The position numbers were made by a program, and so were the translations under genes. A DNA stretch of 64,000 nucleotides from Okeania sp. SIO2B3 (GTDB lineage Bacteria; Cyanobacteriota; Cyanobacteriia; Cyanobacteriales; Microcoleaceae): contig NZ_JAAHGH010000002.1 in assembly GCF_010672525.1 (NCBI RefSeq), positions 266,583 to 330,582 of the forward strand. The letters run 5' to 3'. Below the pieces are notes generated by a model that saw only the letters and a program-made list of their open reading frames with translations, ran no database searches and was not told the origin of the DNA. Of this stretch, positions 44,758-53,299 are shown one piece after another; position 1 is the stretch's first letter, and every line of letters starts with the position of its first letter.

Positions 44758-44857
44758 GCTATAGCTTAGTTGGTCAGAGGACTACCTTTACTGGTAGGGA
44801 TTACAGAAGATGGACGTAACAGGACTCGAACCTGTGACCCCTACCATGTCAAGGTAG
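44758..44857 (-). other. Right attachment site (att) overlapping tRNA-Val
   Basis: 100 bp direct repeat partner of 34588-34687. Bases 44811-44857 are the 3' part of tRNA-Val up to the end of its anticodon stem; bases 44758-44810 are a plus-strand tRNA-Val-like 5' part (AGCTTAGTTGGTCAGAGGAC, anticodon-loop-like TTTACTG). Two anticodon-arm sequences therefore face each other in the core. Confidence 0.8.
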
Positions 44858-44884
44858 TGCTCTAACCAACTGAGCTATACGTCC
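44811..44884 (-). tRNA. tRNA-Val (GAC)
   Basis: The reverse strand reads GGACGTATAGCTCAGTTGGT at the 5' end, anticodon arm CTACC-TTGACAT-GGTAG with anticodon GAC, T arm ACAGGTTCGAGTCCTGT and acceptor TACGTCC-A. 74 bases, complete cloverleaf. It is the integration target; its 3' part is supplied by the element. Confidence 0.94.
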
Positions 44885-45364
44885 AAACTGGGTTTTACTA
44901 TACCCATAATTCAAGTATACCAATTCGAGACCAAAAGTCTAAATTTTATGAGTAGCGTATAAATAATACCTATATTTTTACTGAAAAATACATAGGAATA
45001 TCTTATGACTATACATTTTCTTCTAGCAGGGGGAATCTGTAAGTCTGTGCTTACGTCCACTTTTTTCGTTATACGTTATACTACCTTTGTCTAAAATATC
45101 AATTTTTTTTGAAATATACAGATACAAAAAATATGAACAAAACTGTAAAAATACTGCTGAGAGATTTCAAGAAGCAAGATAATTATCATTGGAGTGGCAG
45201 TAATGCTTAGTGTCTGTGGCATCAGCAGTCTACCCTATTACTAAAAAACTTGCCAAACAATTCAATGCCAACGATCAGCTAGATATCGCAGTCAATGCAA
45301 TTTTATTCAACCTGAATATGTACAAAGTTCTCACGAAACGAACAGAATATTAATTAAAAAAATT
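44885..45364. other. Intergenic upstream of the arsenic operon
   Basis: No secure gene. A rightward frame at about 45210-45353 reads [20 protein letters not shown] then [16 protein letters not shown] and stop, possibly a gene remnant; I do not recognise it. No ArsR gene or clear operator is seen. Confidence 0.4.
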
Positions 45365-46528
45365 ATGAGTACAAATTCATCACAAGTAAATACATCTGCT
45401 GTACAAGCAGGGGGTCAACTTAGCTTCTTTGAAAAATATCTCACTGTTTGGGTAGCGTTGTGTATCCTCACAGGTATTGCACTAGGGAAAATATTTCCTG
45501 GTGTTGCCAGTGCATTAGATGCTATGAGCATTTATCAAGTATCCATACCCATTGCCATCTGTTTATTTTTTATGATGTATCCCATCATGGTTAAAATAGA
45601 CTTTACCCAAACCAGAAATGCAGCTCGCACTCCCAAACCTGTAATTTTAACATTAGTCGTCAACTGGGTAATTAAACCTTTTACCATGGTAGCGTTTGCG
45701 CAAATTTTCCTCGGTTGGTTATTCCGTCCACTATTAACAGGTACAGAAATATTGCGCGGTACAGAAGTAGCATTGGCAGACTCCTACATTGCTGGAACAA
45801 TATTACTTGGTATCGCACCCTGTACGGCAATGGTATTAATGTGGGGTTATCTTTCCTACAGTAACCAGGGACATACATTAGTAATGGTGGCGATTAATTC
45901 CTTGACAATGTTGTTTTTGTATGCTCCACTAGGACGCTGGTTACTATCAGCTAATAATTTAACTGTGCCTTGGGAAACTATTGTTTTATCGGTGCTAATT
46001 TATGTGGGTTTACCTCTAGCTGCTGGAATGTATAGTCGTTACTGGATTTTCAAAAATAAAGGAAAAGCATGGTTTGAGCGTAAGTTTCTCAAGTATTTAA
46101 GTCCGGTTTCTACTGCTGCTTTGTTGATAACTTTAGTTTTATTGTTTGCTTTTAAGGGAGAATTAATTGTAGAAAATCCTTTTCATATTTTGTTAATAGC
46201 AGTACCACTATTTCTCCAGACTAATTTTATTTTTTTGATTACTTATGTAGCAGCTTTGAAAATGAAATTACATTACGAAGATGCTGCTCCTGCTGCTTTA
46301 ATTGGAGCTAGTAATCATTTTGAAGTAGCGATCGCTACTTCAGTTACTCTATTTGGTTTAAATTCTGGGGCAGCTTTAGCAACAGTAGTGGGAGTATTAA
46401 TAGAAGTACCGGTAATGTTGATGTTGGTAGAATTTTGCAAACGTACAGCTTTTTGGTTCCCTCGCCAACCAGAGAAGGCAACATTAATTGACCCCCGTTG
46501 TTGTGAGACTCCATTTGTTGGAGAGTAG
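45365..46528 (+). CDS. acr3: Arsenite efflux permease Acr3
   Basis: 387 residues with about ten membrane helices, BART superfamily. It extrudes As(III) using the proton gradient. Family marks: [13 protein letters not shown], the conserved cysteine in [20 protein letters not shown], and [20 protein letters not shown]. Full length. First gene of the cluster with arsH and a phosphatase, though an 840 bp gap full of repeat elements separates it from arsH. The C-terminal DPRCCETPF pair of cysteines is unusual and might bind As(III). Confidence 0.95.
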   Translation: MSTNSSQVNTSAVQAGGQLSFFEKYLTVWVALCILTGIALGKIFPGVASALDAMSIYQVSIPIAICLFFMMYPIMVKIDFTQTRNAARTPKPVILTLVVNWVIKPFTMVAFAQIFLGWLFRPLLTGTEILRGTEVALADSYIAGTILLGIAPCTAMVLMWGYLSYSNQGHTLVMVAINSLTMLFLYAPLGRWLLSANNLTVPWETIVLSVLIYVGLPLAAGMYSRYWIFKNKGKAWFERKFLKYLSPVSTAALLITLVLLFAFKGELIVENPFHILLIAVPLFLQTNFIFLITYVAALKMKLHYEDAAPAALIGASNHFEVAIATSVTLFGLNSGAALATVVGVLIEVPVMLMLVEFCKRTAFWFPRQPEKATLIDPRCCETPFVGE

Positions 46529-46712
46529 GGGAGTAGGGGAGAACGTTTCACTGAAGTTAGAAGTCAGAATTCAGAAGTCAGAAGTTAGATTTGATCGACT
46601 AAAAACTTTGATAATACTATAGTTTGGGGCAATTATTTGACATTTGACATTTAAAGGAGCGAAACTATTTATGACATTGTGACATCCTTAAAGTGAATTG
46701 GTATAAATTTAT

Positions 46713-46909
46713 GATATCAAATCCGTTTAATTGGACATAAAAAAATCTCCAATCGCCATAACTACGCTCATCTTTCTAATTCTTTCTCCTCCTGACTCGG
46801 TTCTTCCTCTCCCCTCCTGGGAGGGGTTAGGGGTGGGTTGGGAGGGGTTAGGGGTGGGTTGACTTCTAAACAGTTAACCTATCTATAACTGTTTAACCGG
46901 ATTTGATAT
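46713..46909. repeat. Family F-like inverted-repeat element
   Basis: GATATCAAATCCGTTTAATT at the left and GTTTAACCGGATTTGATAT at the right pair over ~18 bases. The interior has GGGGTTAGGGGTGGGTTG twice. A related element is at 48998-49121. Confidence 0.55.
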
Positions 46910-47019
46910 GAGGACTTATGCAGTACAACGTATTTTCGTCCGAAGCGACCGACAGCGTTTGCGGAGCAGTCCGGAACGGAGAGCAATCTCAAATCCTAGT
47001 TTGTCGTACCTCATGCGTA

Positions 47020-47126
47020 ATATCATGTTCGGTTGAATACTTACACTTTGAAGGAAGTAAGGCAGAAGGGAAGAAAGGATTAAAAGGGATAAATTTTTTT
47101 GATCACTGATTATCCGAACATGATAT
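47020..47126. repeat. Family F element, probably nested in a larger family B-like element
   Basis: Perfect arms TATCATGTTCGG (47021-47032) and CCGAACATGATA (47114-47125). Outside it, AGGACTTATGCAGTACAACG (46913) and AAGTCCTG (47127-47134) look like the two ends of a family B-type element that it split. Confidence 0.55.
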
Positions 47127-47183
47127 AAGTCCTGTTTTTGAATATATTGAAACTGCCAACTTAAAATTTGTTCTTGACAACTT

Positions 47184-47296
47184 CAGGACTTACGCACGAG
47201 CACTAAATCAAGTGAGGGCGAATGCCATTTGCTAACGCAAAGCTCCGCTAACGCCCCTACATATGCCGTTTTCAAGGTTAATTTGTGTAAGCCCTG
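47184..47296 (+). repeat. Family B element
   Basis: CAGGACTTACGCACGAGCAC to AATTTGTGTAAGCCCTG; the interior GAGGGCGAATGCCATTTGC matches the other copies. A heptamer tract (ACCTACGACCTACGACCTA, about 47310) follows up to arsH. Confidence 0.65.
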
Positions 47297-47372
47297 AACT
47301 TAAAACCTACGACCTACGACCTACGACCTAACAACCTACAACCTAAAACCTACCACCTTATAGAATTCAGAA

Positions 47373-47987
47373 ATGACAAATTTTGACCATCCTCCAAGAA
47401 TTTTATTCCTATACGGGTCTCTGCGCGAACGTTCCTACAGTCGTTTGTTGGCAGAAGAAGCTGCTCGAATAATTACAGAAATGGGGGCGGAAGTGAAATT
47501 TTTTCATCCCCATGACTTACCTTTACGAGGACGAGTGGAAGATTCTCATCCAAAAGTTCAAGAGTTGCTTGAATTGAGTCAATGGTCTGAAGGTCAGGTC
47601 TGGTCTTCTCCAGAGATGCACGGTAACATTACAGGTATTCTCAAAAATCAAATTGACTGGATTCCTTTAAGTATTGGTTCAGTGCGTCCAACTCAAGGAA
47701 AAACTTTGGCGGTTATGCAAGTGAGTGGGGGTTCTCAGTCTTTTAATGCAGTTAATTCCCTACGAATTTTGGGCAGATGGATGCGAATGTTTACTATTCC
47801 GAATCAGTCTTCTGTAGCGAAAGCTTATCAGGAATTTCATGAAGATGGGACGATGAAGGAATCAGCGTATCGCGATCGCGTTGTTGATGTTATGGAGGAA
47901 TTATACAGGTTTACATTATTATTGCGAGATAAGGTTGATTATTTGACAGATCGTTATAGTGAGCGTAAAAAAAAGGAAGAAAATTAA
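47373..47987 (+). CDS. arsH: NADPH-dependent FMN reductase ArsH
   Basis: 204 residues. Flavodoxin-like: [20 protein letters not shown] near the N-terminus binds the FMN phosphate, then [20 protein letters not shown] and a long ArsH-type C-terminus ([16 protein letters not shown]). ArsH oxidises trivalent organoarsenicals or reduces quinones with NADPH; in cyanobacteria it contributes to metal-oxidant resistance. It ends 2 bases before the next gene, so the two are one operon. Confidence 0.95.
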   Translation: MTNFDHPPRILFLYGSLRERSYSRLLAEEAARIITEMGAEVKFFHPHDLPLRGRVEDSHPKVQELLELSQWSEGQVWSSPEMHGNITGILKNQIDWIPLSIGSVRPTQGKTLAVMQVSGGSQSFNAVNSLRILGRWMRMFTIPNQSSVAKAYQEFHEDGTMKESAYRDRVVDVMEELYRFTLLLRDKVDYLTDRYSERKKKEEN

Positions 47988-47989
47988 CT

Positions 47990-48439
47990 ATGGAAGAAAA
48001 AACAATTCAACCGATAGCAGAAAATTTATGGTGGGTAATTCCAGATAAACTTGCCGGAGTCCGCAAACCATTGGCAGAAGAATTGCCAGAATTACAAACA
48101 TTAGGTATTGGGTCAATAGTCTCGGTGATGGATGACCCTTCTAATCTGGAATTGTACGAACAAGCTAATTTACCTCATCTGTGGTTACCGACTAAAGGTG
48201 GCACTCCTCCAAGTCGGGAACAGGTTCAGCAATTACAGGATTTTATTGATGCTCAAAATAGTCAGGGAAATGGAGTTGCGATTCATTGCACCAGTGGTAG
48301 AAGACGAACAGGTACAGCTATTGCTGCGTATTTAATTGTTTCTGGGTTAACCTACAATGATGCCATGGAGAAAATTTTGAGTGTAAATCCAGAAATTGAT
48401 TTACGAGAAGCTCAAAGTAAATTTTTGCAAGATTTTTAG
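47990..48439 (+). CDS. Dual-specificity protein phosphatase-like, arsenic-operon member
   Basis: 149 residues with the cysteine phosphatase loop HCTSGRRRTG (C100, R106) and a general acid region near D48-D49. The fold class is DSP/PTP. In arsenic clusters such proteins are proposed as arsenate reductases that use the PTP loop, which would feed arsenite to Acr3; direct phosphatase function is the alternative. It is tightly linked to arsH. The stop at 48437-48439 overlaps the start of the arsJ remnant. Confidence 0.8.
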   Translation: MEEKTIQPIAENLWWVIPDKLAGVRKPLAEELPELQTLGIGSIVSVMDDPSNLELYEQANLPHLWLPTKGGTPPSREQVQQLQDFIDAQNSQGNGVAIHCTSGRRRTGTAIAAYLIVSGLTYNDAMEKILSVNPEIDLREAQSKFLQDF

Positions 48440-48865
48440 CACCAACACTTATACAAAAATTTGGTTCCGGTGAGCCACCACAATCAAAAACTATTCAATT
48501 TTGGACGTTTACATTAACTGGTATTCCCGGCGCGATCGCTATTGCGTTACAATTAGGTTTACCTTCTAATTGGGTTGTTGTTAGTGGTTTGATGTTGTTT
48601 GGTGTAGTGTTTGCTTTTAATTCTGCGGTTCATTCCTACCTACCTGGTATTGGCATTTACAGATGATGACAAAGTAGCTTTAAATTTTGGCTTCTATTAT
48701 ATGGCTAATTCTGGTGGTCGTCTTGCTGGTACAGTTTTATCTGGATTAGTTGATCAGATATTTGGTTTAGTCTGTTGTCTGTGGGTATCAATGTTGTTTG
48801 TGTTGGGAGCAGGTTTAGTTCCCCTGAAGTTACCCGATCCTCAACCGAGTCAAGCTATTGCTTGA
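48439..48865 (+). pseudogene. arsJ: arsJ remnant (organoarsenical efflux MFS permease, C-terminal third)
   Basis: Frame one reads APTLIQKFGSGEPP, FWTFTLTGIPGAIAIALQLG and MLFGVVFAFNSAVHSYL. At 48636-48643 CTAC is duplicated (CTACCTAC), shifting the frame. Frame two continues LVLAFTDDDKVALNFGFYYM then ANSGGRLAGTVLSGLV to the stop at 48865. ArsJ exports 1-arseno-3-phosphoglycerate made by a partner GAPDH; no such GAPDH gene is here. The N-terminal two thirds are missing and the fragment is fused directly behind the phosphatase gene, so the pathway is lost in this locus. Confidence 0.8.
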
Positions 48866-48997
48866 AAAGCTGGTGGGGGAAATTAATCAGTTATCAGTTA
48901 TCAGTTATCAGCAGGACTTATGCAGTCAAGTAGGTTGGGTAGAACGATAGTGAAACCTAACCAAATTCCAATTTGAATGGTGTTGTGTTGGGTTATT

Positions 48998-49121
48998 ATA
49001 TCAAATCCGGATAACTACTATACCCAAGTAAGTCATTGCGACTGGAACGGAGTGGAAGGAAGCAATCTCGTGACACCCCTGAGATTGCTTCCTATCGTCG
49101 CAATGACCGTGGATTTGATAT
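48998..49121. repeat. Family F-like inverted-repeat element
   Basis: ATATCAAATCCGGATAACTA and GTGGATTTGATAT are the ends; inside, GGAAGCAATCTC and GAGATTGCTTCC form a further inverted repeat. Confidence 0.6.
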
Positions 49122-49142
49122 TACTTTTAACTGTTGATTTGA

Positions 49143-49493
49143 TTAGCGATCGCATATTGTCAAAATTCCTTTTTCTGAACCTATTGGAGATATAAACCCA
49201 TTTCCTTCTAGTGTTGTTTCCACAATAACTTGACCTGTAGCAGTTATTCGTCTGATTACTATAGGAAGAAATCTGCGAGTATTACAATCAATTTGCACTC
49301 GCATATAGACTTCTCTCATTCCATCTTCGTCTTCCTGGTCGTATTGCTTTAATATTTCTGCTCCCCACAAGTTATCGCCCAGGTATTCAATTGTGTTCAT
49401 GTTTATTGAAGTTGTGGCTTTACGGTTAGCTCCTACGGGATACCATTCTACCATCCGTTGTGTTATCAGCATACTTGCAAAAAGTTCAAACAT
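49143..49493 (-). CDS. Hypothetical protein, surface-adhesin-E-like fold
   Basis: 116 residues. The order W-Y-P-V-G (19-23), YLGDNLWGAEILKQYDQED, YMRVQIDCNTRRFLPIV, TGQVI and P-I-G-S-E-K-G-I-L-T-I-C resembles the small beta-rich family known from surface adhesin E: strand repeats ending in a P-x-S...C close, with a mid-chain I-D-C. No signal peptide is seen, so location is unclear. Weak assignment. Stands alone. Confidence 0.45.
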   Translation of the reverse strand: MFELFASMLITQRMVEWYPVGANRKATTSINMNTIEYLGDNLWGAEILKQYDQEDEDGMREVYMRVQIDCNTRRFLPIVIRRITATGQVIVETTLEGNGFISPIGSEKGILTICDR

Positions 49494-49862
49494 AATTAAT
49501 TCCTCAATAACTAATTAAACAGAAACCAGATTTATCTACGAAATTTCCTGATTTGAAACACAATAATCAGGGGAATAGACCTGATTTCTTCATCGGTTGC
49601 TACTCAAACCCCTCATCCACAGCAATATTGTAGTTGCGTTCTTGAATTAGGGTTATATATAGATGTCAGACCAGTAAAGTTTTGACTTTCTCCGAACTGA
49701 TTCTAAAGTTGTTTAGTTGTCGGTTTCTGATAAATTTCTCCTTGTTTCATTACAAACAATATTATGACTATAAATCCTGATATATATAGTAACAGTAAAT
49801 CACTACTTTTGCAAACAATTATTTAGGCTAATGTTAGAGAATAAACTTATTGTCCACTTTTG
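49494..49862. other. Intergenic
   Basis: Nothing recognised on either strand; AT-rich, without the named repeat families. Confidence 0.4.
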
Positions 49863-50171
49863 TCATCTATTTACCGCATACCGCTCCAAAACAAAATCCC
49901 ACAAATGATGCGCCATCTCTAATTTACTACAAGAGGGAATATCTAACTGCCGACCTTCTGCATCCAGAAAAATTCCCTGATTTGTATTACTGCCAAAACC
50001 CGCACCTTCGCGATCGATAGGGTTAGCAACAATAGCATCTAAATTTTTAACTCGTAATTTCTCCAAAGCAGGGGCAACAATATCTCCAGTCTGTGCTGCA
50101 AAACCAATTAAGTATTGATGAGACTGCTTTAATTTTCCTAACTCCGCCACAATATCCGGTACTGGTGTCAA
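49863..50171 (-). pseudogene. coaBC: coaBC 3' fragment (phosphopantothenate-cysteine ligase end)
   Basis: Reads PDIVAELGKLKQSHQYLIGF then AAQTGDIVAPALEKLRVKNL and DAIVANPI...GFGSNTNQG, which is the end of the CoaB synthetase domain of bifunctional CoaBC (~400 residues). The decarboxylase half and the CoaB nucleotide-binding part are absent, and no start with ribosome site is present. A complete coaBC must exist elsewhere since coenzyme A synthesis is essential. No gene in 50172-50446. Confidence 0.8.
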
Positions 50172-50446
50172 AGGTAATGAATTTGGTAGCGATCACTTGG
50201 GCAATTTCTCACTACTATATTCAGCTTAAAACTTTTTTACTCATAATATTCCGCTATTTGACAATCTTTTCAGGATTTGAAAATTTGTACCTCTAAGTTT
50301 ATGCACCCAAAGTGGCACTAAATTTCGGTTTTGCTGAACCAAGGGATGAATTTTTGTACTTCCTTTTTCTCTATAACTCCTCCCACACTCCCCACACTCC
50401 CCACACCCCCCACACCCACAAATTCATCCCGCACTCTATGTAACGC

Positions 50447-51649
50447 CTAAATTTCAGAACCTCTAGCTTCTTCAGCTTGAATGGTGTCAGGTGTTAAATG
50501 TCGCCATCTAAACCTTTGAGAAAATTGATGTGATTTCCCTTCCACAATATCTGCTGCTATTTCCCCTAATAAAGGTGCCATTTTAAATCCATGACCACTG
50601 CCACCGCTACTAACAGAAAGACCTTTAATTTCTGGATGGTTATCTATCCAGAAGTGTCCGTCAAGGGTATCAGTATATAAACATCTACGAGTATATACCA
50701 AAGGTGCATCTACCAGTTCGGGGAAAGTCATTTTCAGAAAAGACCGCATATTTTCCACTTCATCATCCTTAATTCGGCGATCGCTATTTTCGGGATGAAG
50801 AGGTACACCACTAGAATGTTTAGCTATCTTGACAACACCATATTTAGGCAAAAAAGGAAAACCATACCAACCAGAATTAGAAATATCGGCTGCAAAAACA
50901 CTCAAATAGGGCGACGAAAAGTATTTAGGATTTTGAGGTTTTAACCAAAAAACAGGATGACCAGTGGTTTTCATGTAAGGTTGTAGTTCTGGTAAAAGAT
51001 AGGGAGTATTCGCACCTGCTGCTACCAGCGCATGACCACATTGAAAAGTATTTCCCTCTCTAGTTTTGACTCCTTGTAGCTTCCCGTTTTCTACAATAAA
51101 ACTTTCTGCGGTTTGCCCTTGGTAAATTTCAACACCTAAAGAACAAGCATACTCAGTTAGTTTTTCTACTACCAGTGAAGATTCTACATAACCTGCTTTC
51201 GGATTAAAATTAGCATCTATGTAAACCGAGTTATTCACCATTGGAAAACGTTCTTTAATACTTTCAGCATTCATTCTGTCTGGAGAATAACCACTTTCGA
51301 TGAGATTTTGGTAACTAAATTTTTCAAAGCTGTGGCGATCGCTTTCTATTTTATCTTTACACAGCATTAAAAAACCTACTTCGTGATATAATTCTTCCCC
51401 AAAAAAATCATTCCATTCTTTCCAGCGATCGATACATATTTCTGCCATGCGGAAATATTCTTGATCGGAACCATATTCCATACGGACAACTTTAGTAATA
51501 TCAGTAGAAGCTGCCAGATGATGAGGAATTGTATCTGGGTTAATAACTGCTACTTTGTGTTTTCTTTTCGCTAATTCTACAGCAGCAGTGATACCAAAGA
51601 TGCCGCTACCTACAATTAGAAAATCATATTTTGTATTGGGATTTTTCAT
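50447..51649 (-). CDS. FAD-dependent oxidoreductase, sarcosine/N-methyl amino acid oxidase-like
   Basis: 400 residues of the DAO/MSOX group. Rossmann motif FLIVGSGIFGITAAVELAKR (10-29), then STDITKVVRMEYG as in MSOX-type active-site arginines, a mid-domain GHALVAAGANTPYLLPEL, and the C-terminal RRCLYTDTLDGHFWIDNHPE with C~322 where MSOX enzymes bind FAD covalently, then GGSGHGFKMAPLLGEIAADI. It should oxidise a secondary amine or N-methyl amino acid to an imine with O2. The exact substrate cannot be read. Stands alone; cytoplasmic. Confidence 0.88.
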   Translation of the reverse strand: MKNPNTKYDFLIVGSGIFGITAAVELAKRKHKVAVINPDTIPHHLAASTDITKVVRMEYGSDQEYFRMAEICIDRWKEWNDFFGEELYHEVGFLMLCKDKIESDRHSFEKFSYQNLIESGYSPDRMNAESIKERFPMVNNSVYIDANFNPKAGYVESSLVVEKLTEYACSLGVEIYQGQTAESFIVENGKLQGVKTREGNTFQCGHALVAAGANTPYLLPELQPYMKTTGHPVFWLKPQNPKYFSSPYLSVFAADISNSGWYGFPFLPKYGVVKIAKHSSGVPLHPENSDRRIKDDEVENMRSFLKMTFPELVDAPLVYTRRCLYTDTLDGHFWIDNHPEIKGLSVSSGGSGHGFKMAPLLGEIAADIVEGKSHQFSQRFRWRHLTPDTIQAEEARGSEI

Positions 51650-51885
51650 GAGTTTTTATGAATGTTAAACTGATTATGTTGAAAATATCAATTGTATAAT
51701 TTTCCTATACTTAGATTAAGTCAAGTTTTGATAATTATTCTACTTCATAGTTAAATTATACTTTCAGCTTCAGAAACAAAATTAAATCTTTATAATCCTA
51801 ATTTCACATATTCTTCTTCTATTTCTATACTGATAGATTTCCTTCCCAATTTTTGAGCGAATACAGATGTATTCAACAATGAATA

Positions 51886-52012
51886 ATGAATAATGAATAA
51901 TGAATAATTACCTCTCCTTGAAAGAAGAGGATTGACAAAGAGATGAAAATTTTCTTTATTATTCCCTTAAAAGGGGAGGCTTTAAACCACAATTTTTAGG
52001 TAAAAGTTCCTG
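51886..52012 (-). repeat. Family C partial copy and ATGAATA repeats
   Basis: Tandem TGAATAATGAATAATGAATA, then ATTACCTCTCCTTGAAAG and a CCTTAAAAGGGGAGG hairpin with AAACCACAATTTTTAGG, as in the reverse family C copy at the right end of the window. 51650-51885 has no gene. Confidence 0.5.
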
Positions 52013-52202
52013 CAAATAAATCTATAATTAAATCACCAGGACAACTAATTGCTCTAATAATTATTTCCAATAAAGCTTCTGGTTTTTGAGAGAGAGGAGT
52101 GGCAAATATTAGGTCAATACTACTGTCTTTATACACAATTATCTCAAACAGCGATCGCCTCTCCCCAAATAATTTTTTTTCTGCAAATTTCCAAATTTTC
52201 AT
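51996..52202 (-). pseudogene. DNA methyltransferase fragment (N6/N4 type)
   Basis: Leftward frame: KIWKFAEKKLFGERRSLFEI, then PLSQKPEALLEIIIRAISCP and GDLIIDLFAGTFT, stop. QKPE-x-LLE followed by D-x-FAG is the SAM-binding motif I region near the C-terminus of N4/N6 adenine methyltransferases of restriction-modification systems (usually FAGSGTT). Everything else is missing. Confidence 0.7.
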
Positions 52203-52384
52203 TTGCTTTAGGAAGTAGGATACAGGGGTATTTTTCTAACATTATGGTTGTGACAAGATAAGAAAGAAAAAAAAGAGAAGATACAGCATTCAACCTTTGT
52301 GAGGTACACCCACGCGGGCAAGATGCCCACACTTAAATATTTAATTATTAATACCTGTACTTCCTTCCTTCTTCCTTCTTCCTT

Positions 52385-52810
52385 ACCGAATAATTAACTA
52401 ATTAATCATTAAATAATTCTGGTTTAAAGCCTCCCCTTTTAAGGGCAAAAAAAGCGGTTGAGGGATGGCGAGGTCCCCTCGCCATATCCAATCAACCAAG
52501 ACAGCGGTCGTTTGCAGAGAATTCCGTAGGATGGGATGGATGGGTTTCCTAACCATATCCAATCGACCAAGAGAAAAGAAATAATATTTCCTTATATTCA
52601 ATTCCGTAGCGGTTAAAACCCGGGGGTTGCACATTATGGAATGATATTGCCAAAAATTAGTTGAGAATTTGACTCGAAAAAACCTAATATAGTCATTCTA
52701 GAAATTCTTAAATCCAAAATTATGTTCATCAAAAATGTCAAATCATTCGTCACTGTGCAACACCAAAACCAGAGGTAATTATCAATTATCCATTATCAAT
52801 TATCCATTAA
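52385..52810 (+). repeat. Family C element carrying a nested family D insertion
   Basis: ACCGAATAATTAACTAATTA at the left, AAAGCCTCCCCTTTTAAGGG hairpin, the GGATGGGATGGATGGGTTTC block (52528-52547), then family D at 52622-52764, then AAAACCAGAGGTAATTATCA to the right end. The uninterrupted counterpart is at 1885-2154. Confidence 0.7.
52622..52764 (+). repeat. Family D element nested in family C
   Basis: GGGGTTGCACATTATGG to CACTGTGCAACACC. The flanks read AAAACC on both sides, a possible 6 bp target duplication. Confidence 0.7.
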
Positions 52811-52815
52811 TGAAT

Positions 52816-53037
52816 TCAAGCTTGATCACAAGGCTCAAAATCCAATAAATGGACATAAGGTTCAATTAACTCTGGACGTTGAAAGGCGATCGCTCGTAGT
52901 ATAACAGAGTCTGGCTCAATTCCAATAGCATTAAATTCTTCGCGACTTACTTTGATTTCTATTTCGTAGTAATTTTGTATCTGCTCAGTAAATTGGGGGT
53001 AAATAACAGCTTGACAAAATCTATGATTATTTAGAGA
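52816..53037 (-). pseudogene. 5'-truncated hypothetical protein fragment
   Basis: An open frame without start codon reads FCQAVIYPQFTEQIQNYYEI, EIKVSREEFNAIGIEPDSVI then LRAIAFQRPELIEPYVHLLD to a stop at 52816-52818. It is well-formed coding sequence of ~70 residues, no family recognised. The upstream end is cut by TGA near 53038. The remaining gap 53038-53299 shows only part of a family B interior (GGGGCTCGTTAACGCC). Confidence 0.5.
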
Positions 53038-53299
53038 AAATCATAGATTTAAGTAAGTTGGCATAAATAAACCAAACTATGTAAAGATAAGTAAATATGG
53101 ATAATATATCTAATATGAGTGAGGAAATTTACATATAGGGGCTCGTTAACGCCTAGAGCAAAAGACGTAGTGCCATAGACAATTTTTTTAAAATGTTTTA
53201 ATTATTCTCGACTTCCAAAATATGAGTTTGTGTACTATATTAACTTGGACTGGTTAGATAAAAATTATCCAAACAGCTTAAATTCAAGCAAAAAAATCT

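Larger units (their letters stand above)
34588..44857. mobile_element. Integrative CyRepA1 element in tRNA-Val (integrated plasmid or satellite)
   Basis: Bounded by direct repeats 34588-34687 and 44758-44857 (98 of 100 bases identical). The right copy contains the 3' 47 bases of the intact tRNA-Val gene and lies beside the integrase gene; the left copy holds only the tRNA 3' part. That is the classic layout of integration into a tRNA 3' end. Contents, right to left: integrase, a candidate small RNA, BRO-N protein, a plus-strand RHH regulator, a leftward cassette of small proteins, a palindrome-rich region, the CyRepA1-like replication protein and a second RHH-like protein. No capsid, portal, terminase, relaxase or type IV secretion gene is visible, nor an obvious defence gene. 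Confidence 0.85.

Noticed and set aside
44736-44800. A second functional tRNA-Val (UAC) on the plus strand
   Set aside because: D and anticodon arms are tRNA-like, but the 5' part has a duplication and no T arm or 3' acceptor follows.
34588-44857. Complete prophage
   Set aside because: BRO-N and integrase are phage-like, but no capsid, terminase, portal, tail or lysis gene is visible in 10 kb.
50093-50296. Rightward open frame over the coaB fragment
   Set aside because: Antisense shadow, no ribosome site and hydrophobic chance sequence.
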